Shown here in pieces: positions 28,880 through 36,131 of a stretch of 37,712 bases of DNA (its first letter is position 1; each line of letters opens with the position of its first letter). Below the pieces are notes generated by a model, which saw nothing but the letters and a program-made list of their open reading frames with translations, was not told where the DNA came from and made no database searches. The position numbers were made by a program, and so were the translations under genes. Source of the stretch: Candidatus Omnitrophota bacterium. Its GTDB lineage: Bacteria; Omnitrophota; Gorgyraeia; Gygaellales; Profunditerraquicolaceae. The stretch covers positions 1 through 37,712 of the forward strand of contig JAPLLZ010000042.1 of NCBI GenBank assembly GCA_026387265.1, in the 5' to 3' direction.

Positions 28880-30211
28880 ATGGCACTTTCCGGTTTAGAT
28901 ATTTACAAGTTGTTACCAAAGACAAATTGCCGTCAGTGTGGTTTAGCTACTTGTTTGGCTTTTGCGATGCAGCTTGCCAAAAAGGCGCTGCCGATTGAAA
29001 AATGTCCTTTTATTTCTCCGGAAGCTAAGAGTACCTTAGAAGCTCAGGCATTGCCACCAATTAAGCCAATTACCTTGGGTGTAGATAAAACCAGGTTTGA
29101 AATTGGCAATGAAACAGTGATGTTTCGGCATGAAGAAAAATTCCGTAATCCCTGCGGAGTCGGCTTTATTATTGATGATAATTTAGGTGACAATGAAATA
29201 AAGGACCGGCTGGCAAAAATCAAGCAATTGAAATTTGAACGCGTAGGGCAGGAGTTGGTGGTTAATCTGGTAGCAATAAAACAAAACAAAGATGCCAACA
29301 GATTTCTGGAGGCGGCTAAATTACTTTTAGATAATACAGATTTGCCGGTAATGTTGATGAGCAATGATTTGGTTGCTTTAAAACAAGCGGCGCAGATTAA
29401 TTTTGCGCGTAAGCCTTTACTTTATTCTGCTAGCCAGGAAAATTTTACGCAAATCGGCGCTATTGCTAAAGAGTTTGAGTTGCCTTTAGTCGTAACCGCG
29501 CAAGATATTAATCAGTTAAGCCAGCTTACTAAGGAACTGGTTAGTATAGGAGTTAAAGATCTTATTTTAAATACCGGGGAAAAACCTATAGCGGATAAAA
29601 TATGGGATTTAACACAATTGCGCCGTCAGGCGCTTAAAAAAAATAACCGGGCATTAGGGTATCCTAGTTTGACTATTGTTGATCAAGCTGATCCTTATGA
29701 TGAAGCAATGGAGGCCGCTACTTATATTGCTAAATATTCAGGATTGGTTTTAATTAAGGGTTTTTCTGCCTGGGAGATTCTTTCCATTTTAACTTTGAGG
29801 CAGAACATCTATACGGATCCGCAAAAACCTTTGCAAATCGATCCTAAGCTTTACCCTATCGGACAGGTAGGTCGGAATTCCCCGGTTTTGGTAACCACTA
29901 ATTTTTCTTTAAGTTACTTTACTGTTTTAGGAGAAGTGGAGGCCAGTAAAATTCCGGCATACATTTTAAGCGTGGATACTCAGGGCATGTCTGTACTTAC
30001 TGCCTGGGCCGCGGAAAAATTTAACGCAGAGGCAATTACAAAATCACTGAATAGCTTTGGTGTAAAAGAGGCAGTTGGGCATAAAAATTTAATTATTCCG
30101 GGTTATGTGGCTATGATTAGTGGTGACTTAGAAGATCAATCGGGATTTAAAATAATTGTTGGTCCTAAAGAGGCAGCCGGAATACCGGCATTTTTAAAGA
30201 ATATAGGATAA
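28880..30211 (+). CDS. acsC: Corrinoid/iron-sulfur protein large subunit (acetyl-CoA decarbonylase/synthase gamma)
   Basis: GLDIYKLLPKTNCRQCGLATCLAFAMQLAKKALPIEKCP 4Fe-4S motif; ETVMFRHEEKFRNPCGVGF; LRQNIYTDPQKPLQ; NSPVLVTTNFSLSYF. Confidence 0.94.
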   Translation: MALSGLDIYKLLPKTNCRQCGLATCLAFAMQLAKKALPIEKCPFISPEAKSTLEAQALPPIKPITLGVDKTRFEIGNETVMFRHEEKFRNPCGVGFIIDDNLGDNEIKDRLAKIKQLKFERVGQELVVNLVAIKQNKDANRFLEAAKLLLDNTDLPVMLMSNDLVALKQAAQINFARKPLLYSASQENFTQIGAIAKEFELPLVVTAQDINQLSQLTKELVSIGVKDLILNTGEKPIADKIWDLTQLRRQALKKNNRALGYPSLTIVDQADPYDEAMEAATYIAKYSGLVLIKGFSAWEILSILTLRQNIYTDPQKPLQIDPKLYPIGQVGRNSPVLVTTNFSLSYFTVLGEVEASKIPAYILSVDTQGMSVLTAWAAEKFNAEAITKSLNSFGVKEAVGHKNLIIPGYVAMISGDLEDQSGFKIIVGPKEAAGIPAFLKNIG

Positions 30212-30227
30212 AATCTTAATAAATGCG

Positions 30228-30253
30228 TAGAGACGCAAAATTTTGCGTCTCTA
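30228..30253. repeat. 26-bp perfect palindrome
   Basis: TAGAGACGCAAAATTTTGCGTCTCTA between acsC and the RACo gene. Confidence 0.8.
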
Positions 30254-30277
30254 TAGGATATATCCATCAATAATATT

Positions 30278-32071
30278 ATGGAAAAATATAAAGTTAAGTT
30301 TATTCCGGATAATTTGACCGTTAGCGTTGAGAAAGATAAAACTATTCTCGCCGCAGCTATATCTGCTGGAATTTATATTAATTCTAATTGCGGAGGAGAT
30401 GGCATCTGTGGACGATGTAAGGTAATGGTCCAGCACGGGCAAGTGAATAGCCAACCTAATGGTATAATCACTGCGCAAGAAAGAAAAGAAAATATATATT
30501 TAGCCTGTCTTACTACTGTTCATAGTGATTTGGATGTTTTAATTCCGGATAGTTCGCGGATTAATTTTGATAAACTTACTCCGGAAGAACTAGAGGAGCG
30601 GCTGAGCGGGCTTTATTCAAAAGCAGAAGATGTTTTAACGGTAAAACCAAAATTTGATGATAAAGTTTTTAAACATTCTCCTTTTGCTACAAAAATATAC
30701 CTGGAGCTTCCTGCGCCTACACTTAATGATAGCATTAGTGATTTAGAAAGGCTGTACCGGGCTTTACGTAAATTTGGCGAGTTCCCGGTGATTGAGACAG
30801 GGTTATTTAATATACGTCAGCTGGGTGAATTATTGCGTGATTATGACTGGAAAGTAACGGTTACTTTGGGTAGACGTGATGAAATAGTGGAGATTGTTTT
30901 AATTGAGCCTGGTGATACCACTGGTAGAAATTTCGGGCTTTGTTTTGATATCGGGACTACGACTATTTCTGGTCAGCTGGTAAACTTAAATTCAAAAAAA
31001 ATATTGGGAACTAAAGCTGCCTATAATCAGCAGGCTGCTTTTGGCAGCGATGTAATTACGCGTATAGTTTATGCCGCTAAGTCCGATGGGCTAGAAAAAT
31101 TACATAACGCCGTTTCTGATACGATGAACCAGATTATTAAAGATTTAGTTAGTGCACATAAAGTTGACCTAAATAATGTTAATTGTATTGTTTGCTCTGG
31201 CAATACGACTATGGTGCATTTGTTTTTAAATATGGATCCTTCGCATATCCGGCGCCAACCTTATGTTCCCACGGCAAATTTTATTCCGGTCCTGCGTGCC
31301 GCCGAAGCTGGGATAAATATCAATCCGCGGGGTTTGCTAAATTGCGTGCCCGGAGTTTCCAGCTATGTGGGGGGAGATACAACTGCGGGAATTTTATCTA
31401 GCGGGATATATCAAAAAGAGGATCCCTGTATATTAATTGATATTGGCACAAATGGAGAGATTGTTTTAGGCAACCGTGATTTTTTAGTGGCTTGCGCAGC
31501 ATCTGCCGGCCCGGCTTTTGAAGGCATTGATTTACTTAGTGAAATGCTTAAGGCTGGAATAATTGACCGGGCGGGCAAAATTAAAGCTCAGGGTAAGCGT
31601 ATCCGCTCAACCGATAACGGAAAAGAATTTGTTATTTGTTTTAAAGAAGAGATTCAGGCGCAGGCAGATATTGTGATTAACGAGGCAGATATTGAAAATC
31701 TTAAACGTTCTAAAGGTGCGATATATTCTGCCTGTTCTATTTTAGTTAAACATTTGAATTTGGAGTTTACTGATATTCATAAAATATTTATTGCCGGCGG
31801 GTTTGGTACATATTTGGATATCGAAAAGGCTATTGGTATTGGATTGCTGCCGGATTTACCGCGCTCTAAATTTATTTTTATCGGAAATAGTTCTTTGGCA
31901 GGGGCAAGAGAAGTACTTTTGTCTAGTCAGGCTAAGTCTATGGCTGATGCGCTAGCTTTAAAAATTACTTATTTTGAATTATCAGTTAACCCGGGGTACA
32001 TGGAGGAATACAGTCAGGCTTTATTTTTCCCACATACCGACCTGACTAAATTTCCTACGGTAAGATTTTAA
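30278..32071 (+). CDS. acsV: Reductive activator of CFeSP (RACo-like): 2Fe-2S ferredoxin plus ASKHA/DUF4445 protein
   Basis: CGGDGICGRCKVMVQHG..LACLT (2Fe-2S); FGLCFDIGTTTISGQLVNL; CVPGVSSYVGGDTTAGIL; IDIGTNGEIVLGNRDFLVACAASAGPAFEG. Confidence 0.9.
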   Translation: MEKYKVKFIPDNLTVSVEKDKTILAAAISAGIYINSNCGGDGICGRCKVMVQHGQVNSQPNGIITAQERKENIYLACLTTVHSDLDVLIPDSSRINFDKLTPEELEERLSGLYSKAEDVLTVKPKFDDKVFKHSPFATKIYLELPAPTLNDSISDLERLYRALRKFGEFPVIETGLFNIRQLGELLRDYDWKVTVTLGRRDEIVEIVLIEPGDTTGRNFGLCFDIGTTTISGQLVNLNSKKILGTKAAYNQQAAFGSDVITRIVYAAKSDGLEKLHNAVSDTMNQIIKDLVSAHKVDLNNVNCIVCSGNTTMVHLFLNMDPSHIRRQPYVPTANFIPVLRAAEAGININPRGLLNCVPGVSSYVGGDTTAGILSSGIYQKEDPCILIDIGTNGEIVLGNRDFLVACAASAGPAFEGIDLLSEMLKAGIIDRAGKIKAQGKRIRSTDNGKEFVICFKEEIQAQADIVINEADIENLKRSKGAIYSACSILVKHLNLEFTDIHKIFIAGGFGTYLDIEKAIGIGLLPDLPRSKFIFIGNSSLAGAREVLLSSQAKSMADALALKITYFELSVNPGYMEEYSQALFFPHTDLTKFPTVRF

Positions 32072-32824
32072 ATGGGGTATATTATTGCTTTAGCAGGTAA
32101 AGGTGGTACCGGTAAAACAACAATCGCTGCTTTAATTGTGCGCGCCTTAAAAGAAAAAAAGTTAGGGTCAATACTCGCTATTGACGCAGATCCCAATAGT
32201 AACTTAGGGGATGTTTTGGGTGTAAAACAGGCAGATAATATCGGGGCAATTATTGATAATATATCAGCTGCTCCGGAACAGCTGCCCGCAGGAATGACCA
32301 AGGAACGCTTTATTCAACATCAGGTTCAGGCGGCCATTCAAGAAGAGGAAGGTTTTGATTTATTAAGCATGGGTAAACCCGAGGGTCCAGGTTGCTACTG
32401 TTATGTGAATAATGTTTTGCGCGGTTTAATGATTAAACTGATTAACGATTACGATTATATCATAGTCGATAATGAAGCGGGACTGGAGCATTTATCCCGC
32501 AGGACTTGCCGCTGTGCAGATATATTAGTTGTGGTTTCGGATGCCACAAGCGTTGGTTTAAAATCCGCTAAAAAAATTATTGAACTTACCAAAGCTTTAA
32601 AATTTGAATTTAAAAAAAGCCGATTATTAGTTAATCGTTTCAACGAAAATATTCAAAAAGAAAGAATTAAAGAAACCGGTTTAGAATATTTGGGTAGTTT
32701 GCCGGTGGATTCAGGAGTTGAGCAATTGAGTTTGCTGGGAAAATCAGTTTTTGACCTAAAATCAGACGCACCTATATTAAAGTCATTAAATTTATTGGGA
32801 GAACAAATATGGAAACGCAATTAG
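32072..32824 (+). CDS. cooC: CooC-family CODH/ACS nickel-insertion ATPase
   Basis: ALAGKGGTGKTTIAAL..LAIDADPNSNLGDVLG..MGKPEGPGCYCYVNNVLR..YIIVDNEAGLEHLSRRT. Confidence 0.93.
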   Translation: MGYIIALAGKGGTGKTTIAALIVRALKEKKLGSILAIDADPNSNLGDVLGVKQADNIGAIIDNISAAPEQLPAGMTKERFIQHQVQAAIQEEEGFDLLSMGKPEGPGCYCYVNNVLRGLMIKLINDYDYIIVDNEAGLEHLSRRTCRCADILVVVSDATSVGLKSAKKIIELTKALKFEFKKSRLLVNRFNENIQKERIKETGLEYLGSLPVDSGVEQLSLLGKSVFDLKSDAPILKSLNLLGEQIWKRN

Positions 32825-33744
32825 TGCTTGAGAAATGGCCGGGTGTAATTTCAGCGGTATCAATTGGTGCCTTAAAAGATGAAGGCGGATCACGTAGTAG
32901 TGTTGTAAAGATTGGTGGACAAACTACAATGCCTTTATTATTTAAGGATGGGAATATTCCGCATAAACCGAAAATCGCTTTTGAGATTTGGGATATTGCC
33001 CCGTTAGATTTTGATGAAGAATTGACATCGGCATATGGTAAAGCGATTAATGATCCGTTTACCTGGGCGGAAATTTGCGTTAAAGATTATAAAGCTGAAC
33101 TACTTTGCTTAAAAATGCAAGGAACACATCCTGATTTTGGTGATAAAACCCCTCAAGAGGCAGCAAAATTCGTCTCTACATTATTAAATAGATTTAAGAC
33201 TCCTTTAATTATTATCGGAAGTGGTGATGATGCTAAAGATAATTTAATTATGCCAGCTTGTTCAGAAGCAGCTAAGGGTGAGCGTTGCTTAATTGGGTGT
33301 GCAGTGCAAGAAAATTATAAAACTTTAGTAGCCAGTGCTTTGGCTGATGGGCATAATATTATTGCGGAAAGTCCGATTGATATCAATATTGCTAAGCAGT
33401 TAAATATTTTAATCTCCGATATGGGATTTAATTTAGAGCGTATCGTGGTCAATCCCACGATTGGCGCATTAGGATATGGTTTAGAATATGCTTATTCGAT
33501 TATGGAGAGAGCCAGATTAGCTGCGTTATCTGGAGATAAAACCTTAGCTTCACCATTTATTTGTTTTGTCGGCCAAGAGGCCTGGAGAACTAAGGAAGCA
33601 AAAGCTAATCCGCAACAGGGTATTATGTGGGAAACACTTACTGCTGCCAGCCTTATACAATCCGGTGCGGATCTTTTGGTGATGCGGCATCCGAAAGCAG
33701 TGGAAAAAGTAAAAAATCACATAGAAACATTATTTAAGAAATAA
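32809..33744 (+). CDS. acsD: Corrinoid/iron-sulfur protein small subunit
   Basis: IGGQTTMPLLFKDGNIPHKPKIAFEIWDIAP..FTWAEICVKDYKAELLCLKMQGTHPD..IVVNPTIGALGYGLEYAYSIMERARLAAL. Confidence 0.95.
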   Translation: METQLVLEKWPGVISAVSIGALKDEGGSRSSVVKIGGQTTMPLLFKDGNIPHKPKIAFEIWDIAPLDFDEELTSAYGKAINDPFTWAEICVKDYKAELLCLKMQGTHPDFGDKTPQEAAKFVSTLLNRFKTPLIIIGSGDDAKDNLIMPACSEAAKGERCLIGCAVQENYKTLVASALADGHNIIAESPIDINIAKQLNILISDMGFNLERIVVNPTIGALGYGLEYAYSIMERARLAALSGDKTLASPFICFVGQEAWRTKEAKANPQQGIMWETLTAASLIQSGADLLVMRHPKAVEKVKNHIETLFKK

Positions 33745-33746
33745 CT

Positions 33747-34535
33747 ATGTTTATTATTGGTGAATTAATTAACGGGATGTATTCGAATATCGCTTTTGCG
33801 CTGAAAGAGCACGATAAAAAGATTGTGCAAGCTTGCGCCTTGGAGCAAATTTCTAATGGGGCAGATGCACTGGATTTAAGTTGTGGCCCAGCTTCCAAAA
33901 ATCCCTTAGTTGATTTGCCTTGGTTGGTAGAGACAGTCCAAGAGGTAACCGATAAACCGCTCTGCTTGGATTCTAGCAAACCTAAAGTTATTGAAGAAGG
34001 GTTAAAAGCTGCTAGAAATAAAACCATAATTAATTCTACAACTGCTGATATAGAAAAATTAGAAATTCTCATTCCGCTGGCTAAGAAGTATAAGTCTAAG
34101 CTTATTGGCATAACGATTAGCGCGCAGGGAATTCCGCAAAATAAAGACCAGCGTTTAGAGCTAGCGGCAATAATTCTGACGCATGCCAGTGAAAGTGGAT
34201 TTTCTATACAGGATTTGTTTCTTGATCCAATAGTTATGCCGGTGAATGTAGCGCAGGGGCAGATTAAGGATATTTTGGATGCGATACATGAGTTTAAAAT
34301 GATCACTAACCCCAGTCCCAAAACAATTATTGGCTTAAGTAATGTTTCTCAGGGGGCAAAATCACGCAGCCTAATTAATCGCACATTTTTAACAATGGCA
34401 GTTGCATCTGGTTTAGATTCTGCTATACTTGACCCTAATGATAAAGAGCTTATTGATATATTAATTACCGCAGAGCTTATTTTAAATAAAAATATTTACT
34501 GTGATTCATATTTAGAAGCTTATAGAAAGAAATAA
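33747..34535 (+). CDS. acsE: Methyltetrahydrofolate:corrinoid/iron-sulfur protein methyltransferase
   Basis: IIGELINGMYSNI..GADALDLSCGPAS..LCLDSSKPKVIEEGL..LFLDPIVMPV..TIIGLSNVSQGAKSRSLINRTFL. Confidence 0.95.
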   Translation: MFIIGELINGMYSNIAFALKEHDKKIVQACALEQISNGADALDLSCGPASKNPLVDLPWLVETVQEVTDKPLCLDSSKPKVIEEGLKAARNKTIINSTTADIEKLEILIPLAKKYKSKLIGITISAQGIPQNKDQRLELAAIILTHASESGFSIQDLFLDPIVMPVNVAQGQIKDILDAIHEFKMITNPSPKTIIGLSNVSQGAKSRSLINRTFLTMAVASGLDSAILDPNDKELIDILITAELILNKNIYCDSYLEAYRKK

Positions 34536-34546
34536 TTGTTAGTTTT

Positions 34547-34620
34547 GGCGGAGTAGCTCAGCCTGATAGAGCACGCGGCTCATACCCGCTTGGTCGGTGG
34601 TTTAAATCCACTCTCCGCCA
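34547..34620 (+). tRNA. tRNA-Met(CAT)
   Basis: Acceptor GGCGGAG/CTCCGCC, D-arm GCTCAGCCTGATAGAGC, anticodon arm CGCGG-CTCATAC-CCGCT, T-arm GGTGG-TTTAAAT-CCACT. Confidence 0.88.
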
Positions 34621-34622
34621 CT
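34604..34622 (+). repeat. tRNA 3'-end direct repeat, copy 1
   Basis: AAATCCACTCTCCGCCACT, identical to 34724-34742. Confidence 0.85.
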
Positions 34623-34723
34623 TTTAATAAACTGAGAGTGGAAATTGCCACCTTGTGGTTTTCCCGCTAAAAAGAGCGGGATTTCGCTAAATGCCTGCCT
34701 AAGGCAGGCTGGTGGGTGCTCAA

Positions 34724-34742
34724 AAATCCACTCTCCGCCACT
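34724..34742 (+). repeat. tRNA 3'-end direct repeat, copy 2 (att-like)
   Basis: AAATCCACTCTCCGCCACT, exactly 120 bp downstream of copy 1. Confidence 0.85.
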
Positions 34743-34904
34743 AATTTTCGCTTTGGTTCAACTGATTGGCGAAAATTAGTCCCCGAGAGTGGCACCCTAC
34801 AGGTTTCGCCGTAAATGTGCCAGGCGAAACCACCATGGTGCATACTTCACTCGTCTGATAATTTGTCAGCGAGGGGCTAGGGGCTCCGTCGTCATTATCA
34901 AAAG

Positions 34905-34940
34905 AGGCAGTCGCCTTAAACCAGGAGACTGCTTTTTTGT
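34905..34940 (+). terminator. Rho-independent terminator
   Basis: GCAGTC-g-CCTtaaaccAGG-a-GACTGC followed by TTTTTTG. Confidence 0.75.
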
Positions 34941-35012
34941 TTATAATTTCAGAATATATGTTAGAATATTAACAATTAAACTCTTTGGAAGTTGGAATTA
35001 AAAGGAGGTAAA

Positions 35013-36065
35013 GTGAAAGGAGATCTGAAAAAAGTAATCTGGTTAATTTTATTGTTAGTTTTATGTTATCCCGTTATTATATTCGCCGAAACGATTATAC
35101 TTAAATCTGGTAAAACAGTAGAAGGAAAGCTTATTGAGAAAACAGATAGGTATGTAAAGATAGATTTTCAAGGAGTTCTGCTGACATACTATATCGATGA
35201 AATTGAGAGTATTGACGGAGTAAAACAAGGTTTGTCATTGCCTATAGCAAAAGATCAAAAAACATCTCAAGAGAATAATCCGGCTTCTGCTGATATTAAA
35301 ACCGCGGAAGAGTATTTGCAAAGTGGTGTTAATTATTTTGCCCAAGGTAACTTATCTCAGGCTATTTCTGACTATACCAAAGCCATTGAAATAAATCCAA
35401 ATTTTGTAAAGGCCTATCGCAATCGCGGTGGTGCTTATCTCAATCAAGGCAACTTACCTCAAGCCAAATCTGATTTTACTAAGGTTATTGAACTGAGCCC
35501 TAACTATGCGGAGGCCTATTATTATCGCGGTATTGTCTATTTCAATCAAGGTAGTTTATCTCAGGCTATTTCTGACTACACCAAGGCTATTGAAATAAAC
35601 CCTAAATATGCGAATGCCTATTACAATCGTGGGAGTGTTTATTTCAATCAAGGTAACTTGTCTCAATCCATATCTGATTCCACCAAGGCTATTGAAATAA
35701 AGCCTAACTATGCAGAGGCTTACTACAATCGTGGTCTTGCTTATATTAAGCAAAATAACGTATCTCAGGCTATTTCTGATTTTACCAAGGCCATTGAAAT
35801 AAACCCGAATTATTCAGAAGCTTATTCTAATCGTGGTGTTGTTTATTTCAATCAAGGTAACTTGCCTCAGGCTATTTCTGACTACACTAAGGCTATTGAA
35901 ATAAATCCAAATCTTGCAATGGCCTATCACAATCGTGGGTTTGCTTATGCTTTAGCAAAAGATTATGATAAGGCTTGGATAGATGTGCATAAGACAGAGG
36001 AATTGGGAGATGTAGATACAGAATTGATCGCAAGCCTTAAGAAAGCCTCAGGAAGGGATAAATAA
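35013..36065 (+). CDS. Secreted TPR-repeat protein, paralog 1 (about 7 TPRs)
   Basis: GTG start with AAAGGAGG; signal peptide VIWLILLLVLCYPVIIFAET; domain TIILKSGKTVEGKLIEKTDRYVKIDFQGV; repeated AISDYTKAIEINPNYAEAYYNRG. Confidence 0.9.
   Translation: MKGDLKKVIWLILLLVLCYPVIIFAETIILKSGKTVEGKLIEKTDRYVKIDFQGVLLTYYIDEIESIDGVKQGLSLPIAKDQKTSQENNPASADIKTAEEYLQSGVNYFAQGNLSQAISDYTKAIEINPNFVKAYRNRGGAYLNQGNLPQAKSDFTKVIELSPNYAEAYYYRGIVYFNQGSLSQAISDYTKAIEINPKYANAYYNRGSVYFNQGNLSQSISDSTKAIEIKPNYAEAYYNRGLAYIKQNNVSQAISDFTKAIEINPNYSEAYSNRGVVYFNQGNLPQAISDYTKAIEINPNLAMAYHNRGFAYALAKDYDKAWIDVHKTEELGDVDTELIASLKKASGRDK
35310..35990 (+). repeat. 102-nt TPR-encoding tandem repeats, array 1
   Basis: 34-aa units recurring every 102 nt. 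Confidence 0.85.
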
Positions 36066-36131
36066 GTTTAATTATTCCTTATTTGTTTCTATAGCGGCTG
36101 GACTTATTTATTTAGTTTTTTCGGAGGAAAC

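Noticed and set aside
33734-34321. 195-aa antisense ORF opposite acsE
   Set aside because: acsE on the + strand is unambiguous; the antisense ORF is a codon-bias by-product, as are the other minus-strand ORFs overlapping conserved genes.
28166-34535. Possible cobalamin riboswitch upstream of the corrinoid genes
   Set aside because: No recognisable B12-box or conserved riboswitch core in the intergenic sequence.
34789-35001. 70-aa ORF in the hairpin region
   Set aside because: No RBS or recognisable product; it crosses the terminator and inverted repeats, so it is probably spurious.
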